Source: CAYRPN01 sp964426135 (lineage in GTDB: Bacteria; Planctomycetota; Phycisphaerae; Phycisphaerales; Phycisphaeraceae). From it: a stretch of 64,000 nt of DNA. Each line of letters starts with the position of its first letter. Position 1 is the stretch's first letter. A model generated the notes under the pieces. The model was not told the DNA's origin. It saw nothing but the letters and a program-made list of their open reading frames with translations, and did no database searches. The DNA lies in contig CAYRPN010000019.1 of the NCBI GenBank assembly GCA_964426135.1, positions 1 to 64,000 on the forward strand. The letters are read 5' to 3'. Shown here one piece after another: positions 10,028 to 19,349 of the stretch. The position numbers and the translations under genes were made by a program.

Positions 10028-10128
10028 CAGAGTCGGAAAAGTCAGAACAGTGAAGTCAAAATGCAAAAGTCAAAAGTCAGAAATGAACGCTCCGACAGGC
10101 TCTGACTTTTGCATTTCGACTTTCGCAT
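10028..10128. repeat. Inverted AAGTCAAAATGC-type array
   Basis: Units such as AAGTCAAAATGCAAAAGTC are answered by GACTTTTGCATTTCGACTTT after a short GC loop, giving a long imperfect stem. A second copy of this type lies at 19208-19320. It fills the space between two convergent genes and could stop transcription, but no T-run follows the stem. Confidence 0.8.
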
Positions 10129-10197
10129 TCGCTACTTTTTCTTCTCCGATGCAACCTTCTTTGCGCCGCGTTCAGAAGTGACTGCGTCAGAATCCAA

Positions 10198-12156
10198 TCA
10201 CGCGCCGGTGCGCTGCCCCTGCTGAAGCTGTTGCAGTTCCTGCAAGCGCTTCTGCTGTGCCTCGAGCTTCTTCAGGCGATCGCCGCGCATCTCGCGATAC
10301 ACCGCCATGCCTTCGGGCTCGGGGAACATTTTCACCGGGTCGCGTTTTTCCTTTTCCGCTTCCGCGTAGAGCCTGGGCTTGACGCGGTCGAACGCCGCCC
10401 GGCGCAGTTCCATCGGGGCCGAAGCCCAGATGCGGCCGCGCAGCTCCAGCGACGAAGGCGCGACCATGATGCGCGTGAAGCGCATGTCCATGATCTCCTC
10501 GATCGGCAGCAGTTCCATGCGATGCTGCGGCGCGATGGGCGTCTTGGCCTGGTCCTTCTGATACCAGTCGTACGCATCCTGCACCGCGCCCATGATCGTG
10601 GCGAATTCCTTGCGCCGCCCGCGCACCAGCGCTTCGACGGCGCGACCGATCATGCCGTTGACGAACGCGTTGACGCGCTCCATGTTCTCCATGTTTTCCT
10701 TCAGATCCAGCAGCACGAAATCGCGCAGCGTCAGCAGGTACCGCCCGGTGCGGATGTTGTGCTCCTGCGAGCCGTACAGCCCCATCGCCTTGTCCTTGTA
10801 GGCCTTCGATTGCGCGATGTTTCCGTCGAAATAGTTGGCGACGCTGGCGGTGATGAGGAAGTTCTCGTGGCCGGTTTCGTAGGGCTTTTCGCCGCCCTGC
10901 TCTGCCTTGCGCAGCTCTTCCATCGCGCGCTCCAGCGCCCGTTCGTACGTCGCAGCCATGCGCCCGTCAGGCGCCACATCCAGCGAATCGTCGTAAGGAT
11001 CGAACGTGAGCCGGCCCGATTCGAAAAGATCCTGCGGCGCGTGAATCGTCTGGCGAAGCGCGTTGATGCGGTCCGTCTTGTCCTTGTTCAGCCGGTCCTG
11101 CATGACGAGCGTGCCGAGATAACCCCAGTACAGCGCATGGGTGGCGGGATGGCGGAAATCGACGGGGCCGAACTCCTCCATCAGCTCGAGCATGAACTGC
11201 GGATTCATCTTGTAGTTGTCGATGATGACGCGCTTGCGGAGGTGATCGACCAGCGCCACCAGCGCGGGGCGCAGCGCCGCGTCCTCGAATGCCGACACCA
11301 GCGCGGTCTCGTAGTACTGCGGCTGCTCTTCGACGTCGGCGGGGGTTTCCTCGGTGCGGGCGGCGTAGGCGTACATCGCGATGCGCCCCAGTTGCCGCAG
11401 CAGTTTTTCGCGCTGCCTGGAGAGCTGGTCCTCGAAGCCCGAAGCGATGTTGTAGCCCGCCGGCGCGATGTGCCTGCTGACCAGGTCGCGCACCAGCGGC
11501 TCCTTCTCCATCAGCGCCGCCAGCGTGTCGGGAGCCTCGGCCACGCGGCGGAACGCGGCCACCGCCTGCTCCGTCGTCACGCCCTCGGTCATCGCGCCGA
11601 GCACTTCCTGCCACTCGCGGCAGAGTCGCCGCTTGTAGTACCAGTGCATGTCGTCGCTGTACTGCCCGATCTTGTGGAAGAAAATCCAACTGATTTCGCG
11701 GTAGAGCTTCACCGCCCGCGGGTTCCACGGAATGCCCTCTTCGCGCAGCAGGCGGATGCCCTTGTTCACCCAGTCCCAGCGCTCCTGCGGCGTGTAGGTC
11801 TGCACCGACACGTTGTACGCCATGTTCCACGCGTGATACCGCCACACCTCGGCGAAGCGCGGCTGCATCGTCGTGATGAGCCGGCTCATCTCGTTGATCT
11901 CCGCGAACTTGCCCGCTTGCTTCAGTTGCTCGATGTCGTACCACAGCGCGTTCACCATGAACCCGCGGAACGGCCCGAGCATTTTCGTCATCAGCGCCAC
12001 CGAAGGCGGCGCGGCTTCGTCGGCGGTGCGCGCGAAGCCGAGTTGCAGCGAGCTGCGCTGCTCGTCGATCGCCGGCCGCATCACGAGCAGGGATACCACC
12101 AGACATCCGGTGCACAAGAGAATGGCGACAAGCTGGACCCAGCGATTCGTGGTCAT
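10198..12156 (-). CDS. Membrane-anchored protein with large helical exported domain
   Basis: I start at 12156 (MTTNRWVQLVAILL), six bases after AGAGG; longer frames start at 12180 or 12237 without such a site. The 652 aa product has one N-terminal membrane helix (about 7-25) and then a long, mainly helical domain rich in Trp, Tyr and Arg (YHAWNMAYNVSVQ, WISFFHKIG-like segments, WYYKRRLCREWQE). The C-terminus is a coiled stretch rich in Gln and Leu. Some segments around 70-200 have TPR-like spacing. I recognise it only as a type of protein found in planctomycetes; no catalytic motif is visible. Confidence 0.75.
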   Translation of the reverse strand: MTTNRWVQLVAILLCTGCLVVSLLVMRPAIDEQRSSLQLGFARTADEAAPPSVALMTKMLGPFRGFMVNALWYDIEQLKQAGKFAEINEMSRLITTMQPRFAEVWRYHAWNMAYNVSVQTYTPQERWDWVNKGIRLLREEGIPWNPRAVKLYREISWIFFHKIGQYSDDMHWYYKRRLCREWQEVLGAMTEGVTTEQAVAAFRRVAEAPDTLAALMEKEPLVRDLVSRHIAPAGYNIASGFEDQLSRQREKLLRQLGRIAMYAYAARTEETPADVEEQPQYYETALVSAFEDAALRPALVALVDHLRKRVIIDNYKMNPQFMLELMEEFGPVDFRHPATHALYWGYLGTLVMQDRLNKDKTDRINALRQTIHAPQDLFESGRLTFDPYDDSLDVAPDGRMAATYERALERAMEELRKAEQGGEKPYETGHENFLITASVANYFDGNIAQSKAYKDKAMGLYGSQEHNIRTGRYLLTLRDFVLLDLKENMENMERVNAFVNGMIGRAVEALVRGRRKEFATIMGAVQDAYDWYQKDQAKTPIAPQHRMELLPIEEIMDMRFTRIMVAPSSLELRGRIWASAPMELRRAAFDRVKPRLYAEAEKEKRDPVKMFPEPEGMAVYREMRGDRLKKLEAQQKRLQELQQLQQGQRTGA

Positions 12157-12239
12157 GAAGAACCTCTGAATGAACGCCATGAAGTTAACAGATGGTACGC
12201 AGGCGCGAAGAGGTTGGTTTGCCGGGACTCTCGACACAG

Positions 12240-12336
12240 GTCGCGGAAGAACGGGGCAAGCCCCGTCGCTAAACGACGGAGACCCAATCCTGATCCCCGT
12301 CCTCTGTCTTCTGTCCTCTGGCTTCTGTCCTCACCG
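12240..12336. repeat. Hairpin GGGGCAAGCCCC and CTGTCCT array
   Basis: ACGGGGCAAGCCCCGTCGCTAAACGACGG at 12250-12280 is a solo arm of a palindromic type also at 15745-15834 and 17388-17416. It is followed by seven- to eight-base units of CTTCTGTCCT type (12298-12336) that run into the rnr stop codon. Confidence 0.75.
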
Positions 12337-14907
12337 CTTGCGCCACTTGCCCTTGCGGTCGCTGGATTTCCAGCCCTGCTTCTGACGCTTGAGCTTCATC
12401 GCTTCCTGATGGGCGGCGCGGGCGCCTTTGCCCTGCTTGCGTTTCTCCTTTGAGTGGACGCGATCGCCGCCGGGCGGGGCGACCTGACCGTCGCTCTTGA
12501 GCGAAGAAACGATGACCAGGTCGAGGCTGCGCCGCGACACGTCCACCTTGGCGATGCGGACGATGAAGCGATCGCCGATGGCGATGGTCTTGCCGCTGCG
12601 CATGGCGACGAGGGAGCCGGTCATGCGGTTGTAGTTGTAGCGATCGCCGGGCGTGCCGAAGCTGCGCGAGACGTCGGCGATGGCGATGAAGCCGTCGGTG
12701 AGGAACTTGTCGAGCTGGATGAAAATGCCGCTGCTGGCGACGCCGGTCACCGTGCCCTCAAAATCGTCACCCAGGTGCTGGCTCAATAGTTCCAGCACCA
12801 GGTACGTGCGCAGATCGTCCTCCGCCGCCTCGCTGTTGCGCTCCGTGGCCGAGCAATGCTGGCCCATCTCGGTGAGCTTCTTCACATCGGGGCAGCGCGG
12901 GTCGTTCTGCATCGCGTCGCTGAGCCGGCCGCGGCCCTTGCCCGTGGGAATCGTGTGCTTGCGATGGTCCGGATGCAGATCGAGATACGCCCCCAGCGCG
13001 CGATGCACGATCAAGTCCGGGTATCGGCGGATCGGACTGGTGAAGTGCGAGTAATGCTCGCTCGCCAGCGCGAAATGCCCGATGAGCAGCGGCGAGTATT
13101 CCGCCTTGCTCAGCGTGCGCAGCACCGCGAAGTGAACCGCCTGCTGCGCGGGCTTGCCGCGCACCGCTTCGAGCAGCGTCTGCAGTTCCTTGCGCGTGGG
13201 GTTGGCGGGAATGTTGAAACCCGCCACCCGCGCGAAGCTGCGCAGCGCGGTCATGTCGTGCGACGGCGGATCGGGGTGAATGCGCCGGATCATCGGCACG
13301 TCCAAACTATTGAACAGCCGGGCCACCGCTTCATTCGCCTCCACCATGAACATCTCGATGAGCGTGTGCGTGTAGGCGTTGTCCTCCGGCGTCGCGTCGA
13401 CCACGCGGCCGCTGTCGTCGTACACCAGTTCCACCTCCGGCAGGCCCAGCACGATCATGCCTTGCTTGAAGCGGCGCTTGCGGATCACTTTGGAAAGTGC
13501 GTCCATCAGTTTCAGGGCGTGCGTGAGTTTGCTCGGGTACTTCGGCTCCGTCTTGGCGTGACGGCGAGCCTCGCGCAGATCGTCATTGATCAGGGCTTGC
13601 GCCTCGATGTAAGTCAGCCGCTTGGCGGAATGGATCACGCTGCGGCTGAAGCGCTGGCCCACGACGTTGCCTTGCGCGTCGTACTGCATGAACGCCGAGA
13701 GCGTGTTGCGATGCACGCCTTCCTGCAACGAGCAGACGCCGTTGCTCAAGAGTTCCGGCAGCATCGGCACGACCTTGCGCGGCAGATACGTGCTGTTGCC
13801 GCGCTTGTACGCCTCGCGGTCCAGCTCCGTGCCCAGCGACACGAAATGCGAAACGTCAGCGATGTGAACGCCCAGTTCCCAAACGGCGGAGGAGGAAGGG
13901 CCAAGGGCCGAGGGCCTAGGGCCATGGGATTTCGGATGTCGGATTTCGGATTTCGAATGGTCCGCACTGTCTCCTGTCCCCTGTCCCCTGTCTCCTGTCT
14001 CCCCGTCCCCCTGGCCCTCGGCCCCTGGCCCTTGGCCCTCTCTGATCGGCGGCTCCCCTTCGCCCAGCCAGCGGATGCTGATCGCGTCGTCGTAGTCCTT
14101 CGCATCCGGCGGGTCGATGGTGATGATGAACTCGCCGGTGAGGTCTTCACGATCCGCAGAGACCGCGTGCGGGTCGAAGCGAGCCGCGGCGGCGCGGGCG
14201 TCCTCGGTGACCTGCGCGGGGAAGCGCTCGTTGAGACCGTAGGCCGCCATGACCGCGCGAGTTTCGACGTCCGGCTCACCGGCTTCGCCGAGCACCTCGG
14301 TGATGACGCCCTCGGCGGGGCCTTCGTCGCTTGGATATTCGAGCAACTCGACGACGACCTTATCGCCGGCGCGGGCATTCTTGGCCTGCGGATCGCGGAC
14401 GATGACGGGATCCGCCAGCGCCTTGCCGTCGACCGCAACGAGCCATTCGCCGCCGCGCTTGGTCAGCGTGCCGACATAGCGTCGCTCCGCGCGCTGGATG
14501 ATTTCGACGACGCGGCCCACAAAGGGCGAGCGGCCGTCGCCGGCGCGGCCTTTCTCGTGAATGACCTTGGCGCGGACGCGGTCGCCGGTCATGGCGCCGG
14601 CAGTGGCGCCGGCGGGAACGAAGAGATCGCCGTGGGCGGTGGGCATATCGGGCACGAGGAACCCGAAGCCGCGCTGGTTCATGCGGATGACGCCGGTCAT
14701 TTCGCGGCCGGGCGGCGGCAGGCCGATGACATCGGACGAGCCGATGACGACCTGGTTGTTCACCACGAGCTGATCGATGGCGCGACGGAAGTCGTCGTAC
14801 TCCTCATCGCTGACGCCCAGGTCAGTGGCGAGGCGGCGGCAATCGCTCGGTTGATACCGGCGGTCGCCGACGTGTTGAAGAATCTTTTTGTGAAAACGTT
14901 CGGACAT
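12331..14907 (-). CDS. rnr: Ribonuclease R
   Basis: RNase R degrades structured RNA 3' to 5' and takes part in mRNA, rRNA and tmRNA-linked turnover. Domain order fits: winged helix (1-60), cold-shock/OB domain with MNQRGFGFLVPD and GDLFVPAG (70-115), a second OB, the RNB domain with IDPPDAKDYDDAIS (264-276) holding the metal-binding Asp residues, HFTSPIRRYPDLIVHR, an S1 domain (FEGTVTGVASSGIFIQL) and a very basic tail (KRKQGKG to the end). Between AISIRWLGEG and VWELGVHIADVSHF, residues about 287-341 are an extra segment coded by repeats. The RNB landmarks are intact on both sides. No ribosome binding site is evident at the start. Confidence 0.95.
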   Translation of the reverse strand: MSERFHKKILQHVGDRRYQPSDCRRLATDLGVSDEEYDDFRRAIDQLVVNNQVVIGSSDVIGLPPPGREMTGVIRMNQRGFGFLVPDMPTAHGDLFVPAGATAGAMTGDRVRAKVIHEKGRAGDGRSPFVGRVVEIIQRAERRYVGTLTKRGGEWLVAVDGKALADPVIVRDPQAKNARAGDKVVVELLEYPSDEGPAEGVITEVLGEAGEPDVETRAVMAAYGLNERFPAQVTEDARAAAARFDPHAVSADREDLTGEFIITIDPPDAKDYDDAISIRWLGEGEPPIREGQGPGAEGQGDGETGDRGQGTGDSADHSKSEIRHPKSHGPRPSALGPSSSAVWELGVHIADVSHFVSLGTELDREAYKRGNSTYLPRKVVPMLPELLSNGVCSLQEGVHRNTLSAFMQYDAQGNVVGQRFSRSVIHSAKRLTYIEAQALINDDLREARRHAKTEPKYPSKLTHALKLMDALSKVIRKRRFKQGMIVLGLPEVELVYDDSGRVVDATPEDNAYTHTLIEMFMVEANEAVARLFNSLDVPMIRRIHPDPPSHDMTALRSFARVAGFNIPANPTRKELQTLLEAVRGKPAQQAVHFAVLRTLSKAEYSPLLIGHFALASEHYSHFTSPIRRYPDLIVHRALGAYLDLHPDHRKHTIPTGKGRGRLSDAMQNDPRCPDVKKLTEMGQHCSATERNSEAAEDDLRTYLVLELLSQHLGDDFEGTVTGVASSGIFIQLDKFLTDGFIAIADVSRSFGTPGDRYNYNRMTGSLVAMRSGKTIAIGDRFIVRIAKVDVSRRSLDLVIVSSLKSDGQVAPPGGDRVHSKEKRKQGKGARAAHQEAMKLKRQKQGWKSSDRKGKWRKR
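13896..14041. repeat. Compound inverted array inside rnr
   Basis: AAGGGCCAAGGGCCGAGGGCC on one side faces CCTCGGCCCCTGGCCCTTGG on the other. Between them are TTTCGGAT units and CTGTCCCCTGTCCCCTGTCT units. A closely similar GGGCCAAGGGGCC / CCTTGGCCCTTGGCCC pair lies between infB and ylxP at 36988-37099, where it is not coding. Here it is read in frame as about 55 extra residues. Confidence 0.9.
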
Positions 14908-14913
14908 GGGAAG

Positions 14914-15173
14914 AAGCCTTTAGCCATGAGCCGTCAGCCTTGAGCCACGGCGGTTGGCGGAAAATCGAGTGAAAGAAGAAAACGAAAAGAAAAACGAAAA
15001 CAGGTGAAACAGAACGATGGATCGGTATGGGTGATGTTGGCCCGAGCAGCGCGCTTAGCGGAAACGCCGAAGGCGTTTGGACGATTGACGGGGCGTCAGC
15101 GCCACATCGTTGGCATGCCGTTGCCCGTGCCGTTATGCTAGCCGTTTCAATTAACCTCCGCAGAAAGGCCCGC
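14914..15173. other. Divergent intergenic region between rnr and the ylbF-like gene
   Basis: The region holds GCCATGAGCCGTCAGCC units next to the rnr start and a solo arm TTAGCGGAAACGCCGAAGGC of the P4 palindrome family at 15055-15080. Promoters for both genes must lie here; I cannot place them with confidence. Confidence 0.5.
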
Positions 15174-15572
15174 ATGGCTACCACGCAGGAAATCCTCGAC
15201 GCCGCCCGCAAACTGGGGCAGCTCATTCAGACGCACGCATCGGCCGGGAAGCTGGATCAGGTGATGCACAAGCTCCAGGGCGACCGCGATGCCCAGCGGG
15301 CGCTGGCGGACTACAACCGCCAATTGTCGCAGCTTTCGGAGAAGGAAGCGTCGGGCCGGCCCATCGACATGGAAGACAAGCGCAAGCTGGACGCCGCCCA
15401 GAAAGCGCTGGGCATGAACCTGCTGCTGCGTGAGTTCCAGATGGCGCAGATCGAGTTCCTGGAACTGATGCGGCAGGTGGATGACCTGATCGACGCCCGC
15501 GGCGAAGCGCCGGCTGGCGCCGCAGCCCCCGCCCCCGCGCCGGCGGCCAAGTCGCCGATCATCATGGGATGA
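15174..15572 (+). CDS. YlbF/YmcA family protein
   Basis: Start at 15174 is five bases after AAAGG. The 132 aa protein is almost wholly helical (residues 4-110) and matches the Com_YlbF pattern: ILDAARKLGQLI, a middle segment with LADYNRQLSQLSEKE, and LREFQMAQIEFLELMRQVDDLI. A flexible Ala/Pro tail follows. In Bacillus, YlbF with YmcA and YaaT works with RNase Y in RNA processing and affects competence and biofilm; whether this role holds in planctomycetes is not known. Its position opposite rnr, another RNA turnover gene, is suggestive only. Confidence 0.8.
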   Translation: MATTQEILDAARKLGQLIQTHASAGKLDQVMHKLQGDRDAQRALADYNRQLSQLSEKEASGRPIDMEDKRKLDAAQKALGMNLLLREFQMAQIEFLELMRQVDDLIDARGEAPAGAAAPAPAPAAKSPIIMG

Positions 15573-15604
15573 AAGTCGTAGTGCGCCGCGAAGCGATCGC
15601 GAAC

Positions 15605-15748
15605 GGTTGCCGTCGACACGAAATCGTTGGCCGCCGTAACGGTTGCCGTCGACACAAAATCGCCGGCCGCCGTAACGGTTGCCGTCGACACGAAATCGTC
15701 GGCCGCCGTAACGGTTGCCGCCGGCACGAAATCGTCGGCCGCCGTTTA
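15605..15748. repeat. Four 36-bp direct tandem repeats
   Basis: Units start at 15605, 15641, 15677 and 15713, each beginning GGTTGCCGTCGACACGAAAT or a one- or two-base variant, with no spacer between units. Thirty-six bases is twelve codons, but no surrounding gene is evident. The last unit runs into a palindrome of the GGGGCTTGCCCC type. Confidence 0.95.
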
Positions 15749-15834
15749 GCGCCGGGGCTTGCCCCGTTCCGGCGATGGACGGACGGTCGCCGCTCGCATC
15801 ACGCCCGCAGGCGGGGCAAGCCCCGTCGCTAAAC
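15745..15834. repeat. Inverted repeat TTTAGCGCCGGGGCTTGCCCC / GGGGCAAGCCCCGTCGCTAAA
   Basis: The left arm at 15745-15770 and right arm at 15811-15834 face each other around a sequence containing CGGCGATGGACGG. Solo arms of this type occur at 12250 and 17388. No gene is present. Confidence 0.85.
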
Positions 15835-16006
15835 GCTTGGCGTTCGGTACCGGCGTTCGGGCCGCGCGTACGGGTGCCGTTGCCCTGCGCGGAATCGCAT
15901 CCGTGCGCGAAATCAGAACGTAGATGGGTATGCCCCGAGTAGGTTTGAATCTGAAACAATCGAATCATTCTTGAACCGGGCCCACGGCCGCGGATGCTCT
16001 CACTTG

Positions 16007-16104
16007 GGAGCCGTTAGCCATCAGCCGATAGCCGTTAGCTTAAGGCAATGCGGGTTTCCGGTGACTTGAGCTAACGGCTCAAGGCTAACGGCTTTCGGCT
16101 CCTG
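16007..16104. repeat. Inverted GCCGTTAGCC / GGCTAACGGC array
   Basis: AGCCGTTAGCCATCAGCCGA units are followed, after about 30 bases, by GAGCTAACGGCTCAAGGCTA. The same units appear at 17337 and 36608. The array lies just past the stop of the next minus-strand gene. The rest of 15835-16110 shows no gene. Confidence 0.85.
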
Positions 16105-16110
16105 CCTGCA

Positions 16111-17190
16111 TCACTTGGATGCCGGCTCCAAATCCGCCGGCTTGAAATTGAAGGGAGGCATCTTCAATGTCTCCTTCCAGTCCAATATCGTCAGTTTGAC
16201 GACATTGGTTGACTGCCCCTTGATGCTGGCCCCCATCTTGAACTTATTCTGCGGATTGGCGGACAAATCTTTCGCGCTGAACTGCGAAGCGATGTCGCAC
16301 ACGTCCAGCATTCGCAGGGCCGTCTGCTCGGTGGCGTTGTCGGGCTTGGACTCGATGACGTTGACCGCCACTTCCATGTAAAGCACGCACACCAGCACCA
16401 GTTTTTTCAGCGTGGCCTCGTCGAGCTTGGCGCCCGCCGGGGCCGTATTGTTCTTGATCTGCACGGCCAGGTTCGCCAGCGCGTTGTAGACGCCGCTGAT
16501 CGCAGCAAGTTCCCCGTCCAGCGGCCCGACCGCGCCTTTGCCGCGACCGTGGGCCACCACGATCAGCCGATCCAGCACCGCATTCAGCGCGCCGGCGTCG
16601 CCGATATTGACCAGCGCCTGGAAGACAAACTCAAGGGTGAAGGGATTCTTCTCCCGCTTCATCGCATCCATCAGCGAGGCAACCAGCGGGCGCTTGGCCT
16701 CGGGGGTGGTCGCCTTGTTCTTCTCCGGATCGGTGAAGCTCGACGCCGCCCGTGCCGCGGCGTAAACGACGGCCGATGAAGTGTCCCCGAGTCCCGCCTT
16801 GATCGCGTCGGCAATCCGGCCGTTCTTGACGCGGCCCGCCACCAGCATCGAGTTCATCCGATTCAGCCAGGCCTCCGCCCCCAGCGCGCCAGCCAGCCGG
16901 CCCGCCAAGGCCTGGTCGTAAAAGCTGATGAAGAACTCGGTGCCGCCCTGGTTGTAGGGCTCCTCAAGCCGATTGCGCGCGGCCGCGGATGACTCCGGAT
17001 CCTTCGCCGTCTTGAGGCGTTCGATATTGAACTCGATGAAGCGCACGACCACCTGCTGCTCGTCGGCGGTCAGCGCCTTGGTCGCACCGACCACGCCGGC
17101 GGGAATGCGTCCCGGATCTTCCTGCGCAGCGGCAGCGGCACCCAGCAAAAGTGTCAGACACAAAGCTCCCACCAGTGAACGCTTGGACAT
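16111..17190 (-). CDS. Exported protein of unknown function
   Basis: Start at 17190 with GGAG ten bases upstream; a longer frame to 17268 lacks support. The 359 aa product begins MSKRSLVGALCLTLLLGAAAAAQ, a cleavable signal with cleavage near residue 22. The mature part is mainly helical, with repeated alpha-alpha units (SSAVVYAAARAASSF, PFTLEFVFQALVNIGDAGALNAVLDRL) that look like HEAT-type repeats. No catalytic motif is seen. It is transcribed after the LptF/LptG-like gene, 252 bases apart with repeats between, so cotranscription is possible but not clear. Confidence 0.7.
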   Translation of the reverse strand: MSKRSLVGALCLTLLLGAAAAAQEDPGRIPAGVVGATKALTADEQQVVVRFIEFNIERLKTAKDPESSAAARNRLEEPYNQGGTEFFISFYDQALAGRLAGALGAEAWLNRMNSMLVAGRVKNGRIADAIKAGLGDTSSAVVYAAARAASSFTDPEKNKATTPEAKRPLVASLMDAMKREKNPFTLEFVFQALVNIGDAGALNAVLDRLIVVAHGRGKGAVGPLDGELAAISGVYNALANLAVQIKNNTAPAGAKLDEATLKKLVLVCVLYMEVAVNVIESKPDNATEQTALRMLDVCDIASQFSAKDLSANPQNKFKMGASIKGQSTNVVKLTILDWKETLKMPPFNFKPADLEPASK

Positions 17191-17336
17191 GGGTATCAAT
17201 CTCCGGCAGTCTGGGTTCGCTGCCGTGTGTGTACGGTGGCCGCACGGGATCGAAAACACGCGGGACAATTGAGAAGACGGAAGCTAACAGGCGCAGGAAA
17301 TCGTGTCAAATACGGAGGTTGGAAATCAAGGCCATC

Positions 17337-17416
17337 ATCCATCAGCCATCAGCCATCAGCCATCAGCCTGGAGCCACGGGGCATCGGGCGTTTAGCCGCG
17401 GGGCCTTGCCCCGCGC
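17337..17416. repeat. CCATCAG array and GGGGCCTTGCCCC hairpin
   Basis: Four copies of CCATCAG (17337-17370) are followed by GTTTAGCCGCGGGGCCTTGC, a solo arm of the type at 15745. No gene lies in 17191-17442. Confidence 0.8.
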
Positions 17417-17442
17417 GACCTGCCAGTGACGAACACCAAAAC

Positions 17443-19143
17443 TCAATGCCTCGAAATCCGCGCGTAGGCGACGCCGATCACCGCGGCCATGCCCAGATTG
17501 CCGGCCCACAGCACCGCCAACCCCACCGCCTGCACCCGCGCCGGGTCGGCGGTGATGCGCCCCCCCGCGTTCAGAAGGATGATGCTGCCCAGCACGATGA
17601 GGAAACTCCAAAAAAAGATCACCAGCGGCATCGAGCCGCGCAGGCGGATGCTCAACACCGCGCCCAGCACCGCCGCCAGCAGGCAACCGAAGGCACTGGC
17701 GGCCCGCATGTGGAACTCCGCCACCACCTTGCCCAGCAGGCCCGTGATATGCACCTTCAGCAGTTTTCCCGCGCCGGCCACCGCCGGCGCCGTGGCCATT
17801 TCACCCTCGCTCATCGCGATGAGCTGCGACGAACTGTAATGCTGGTAGTCCGATGCCAGCGGCTGCGGCCAGTACAACCGCGTCAGCTTCAGTGCCGACC
17901 GCTCCGTGCCGCGAGTCGCCCGCTTGGGATCGAAGATGTAAACATCCTTCAAATCCAGCACCACGCGCGGCTCGGCGCCCTGCACCGCGTCGGTGATCGT
18001 CAGTTGCACATCGCCCCGCGCCTCGTAGCGGCGCACCAGGCCTGCCTCGTCCGAATAGTCGACGCGCACCGGGTTGGCCGGCGTGCCGGTGAGCATCAGC
18101 GCGTCTTCCACGCGGCGCAGACCAGCGGTGCTGATGACGAAGGTTTCACTATCGCGCGCTCCGCGCATCGCCAGGCCCACGATCGCGCCGCCCTGCTCTT
18201 TCGTCTGCCCATAAGTCTTCGCCGTCTCCATCAGCCGTTGCTCGACGCGGCGCAGCACGTCCTCGGCGCTCATGAGGTTCGCCAGATTCTGCTTGTTGAT
18301 CGCCACCGCTGGAAACCGCTCCGGATTTCTCGTCAACTCCACGAGCTGGCCCCAGGTCATCGCCCGGGCCTTGTCCACCCAGAGATTGGGCAGTTCCATG
18401 TTCGGCAACTTCTCCGCCACGCGGGCACCCATCGTCGCCTCGCCCGATGAGTTGTCGTGATACAGCGGATTCTTCAGGCGAAACTGAATCCACGTGCGCG
18501 GCCCGTCACGGAAGACGAGAATGTCCGCCTCCTCCGCCGAGTGATCCGCCACGATGCGCCCCGACGCCGCTTCGAGCCGGCCCAACGCCACGCCGCGAAG
18601 CAGGATCATCTGCTCAGGCTGCAACGCGCTGCCCTCGAGCGTCGGCGGCGGAGCTTCGGCGGCGGAGTTCGCGTACACCACATAGTCGCCCACCACCACC
18701 GACTCGCCTTTGCCCAACTGATTCACCAGCACCCGCAGCACGTCTTTCTGCACCATGGTCAGCGCCGCCCGGCTTAAAGGCGGCAACACCCAGTTGCTCA
18801 TCACAAAAAGGAACACCATCAGCGCGCCGCCCAGCATCGCCACCGGCGCGATCACCGTGCGATAGCTCAGGCCGCTGGCGGAGCACGCGACGATTTCGTT
18901 GTCCGTCGCCATCCGGCAGAACACGAGCGTCACCGCGAACGCCGTGGAGAACGGCAGCGCGAAGACCAGCATCGTCGGCGTGATCGCGCCGAGGAATCGC
19001 AGCAAGCCGTTGAAATCGAGCAACCCCTCGCTCAGCGGCTTGATCGCCGCGGCAAACCCCATGACCGAAACCAGCACGCTCGTGGACAAGAGCAGCAGCT
19101 TCAGCACATCCTTCAGGATGTATCGGTAGAGCGTCCAGGGCAT
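17443..19143 (-). CDS. LptF/LptG family permease
   Basis: The start is placed at 19143 (MPWTLYRYILKDVLKLL), which matches the conserved opening of the family; a longer frame reads through a repeat. The 566 aa protein has three N-terminal membrane helices (about 10-110), a long periplasmic domain and three C-terminal helices (from about 440), the classic LptF/G plan, though the periplasmic part is longer than in E. coli (about 360 aa total there). LptF and LptG move lipopolysaccharide from the inner membrane to the Lpt bridge. Only one such gene is here; a partner should be elsewhere. The seven-base array just upstream leaves no ordinary Shine-Dalgarno. Confidence 0.85.
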   Translation of the reverse strand: MPWTLYRYILKDVLKLLLLSTSVLVSVMGFAAAIKPLSEGLLDFNGLLRFLGAITPTMLVFALPFSTAFAVTLVFCRMATDNEIVACSASGLSYRTVIAPVAMLGGALMVFLFVMSNWVLPPLSRAALTMVQKDVLRVLVNQLGKGESVVVGDYVVYANSAAEAPPPTLEGSALQPEQMILLRGVALGRLEAASGRIVADHSAEEADILVFRDGPRTWIQFRLKNPLYHDNSSGEATMGARVAEKLPNMELPNLWVDKARAMTWGQLVELTRNPERFPAVAINKQNLANLMSAEDVLRRVEQRLMETAKTYGQTKEQGGAIVGLAMRGARDSETFVISTAGLRRVEDALMLTGTPANPVRVDYSDEAGLVRRYEARGDVQLTITDAVQGAEPRVVLDLKDVYIFDPKRATRGTERSALKLTRLYWPQPLASDYQHYSSSQLIAMSEGEMATAPAVAGAGKLLKVHITGLLGKVVAEFHMRAASAFGCLLAAVLGAVLSIRLRGSMPLVIFFWSFLIVLGSIILLNAGGRITADPARVQAVGLAVLWAGNLGMAAVIGVAYARISRH

Positions 19144-19325
19144 TGGGGAAGAGTAGAGGAGGGAGAGAAGGAGGTAAAGGAGGTAGAGGAGGGGACAGAA
19201 CCGGAGCAAGTCAAAATAGTGAAGTCAAAATGCAAAATGCAAAAGTCAGAAGGGACGAGTCAACGCCTGCGTCGGGCGCTGACTCTTGGATTCTTACTCT
19301 TGCATTCTCATTCTTGACTTGCTCC
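19144..19325. repeat. GGAGGTA-type array followed by an AAGTCAAAATGC inverted array
   Basis: Purine-rich units (GAGGAGGGAGAGAAGGAGGT, 19147-19200) touch the start codon of the permease gene. They are followed by AGTCAAAATGCAAAATGC units facing GACTCTTGGATTCTTACTC (19208-19320). The complementary units CCTCCACCACCTTCGCTACC lie at 19478-19508 beyond the P1 element, so the two arrays also face each other. Confidence 0.8.
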
Positions 19326-19349
19326 TGCACTGTCTCCTTTACCTTCGTT

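Noticed and set aside
10231..12453. 740-codon plus-strand frame opposite the membrane protein
   Set aside because: It is the high-GC antisense of a real gene, rich in Arg, His and Leu, with no family likeness.
15605..15748. CRISPR array suggested by 36-bp repeats
   Set aside because: The units follow each other without spacers and there are no cas genes.
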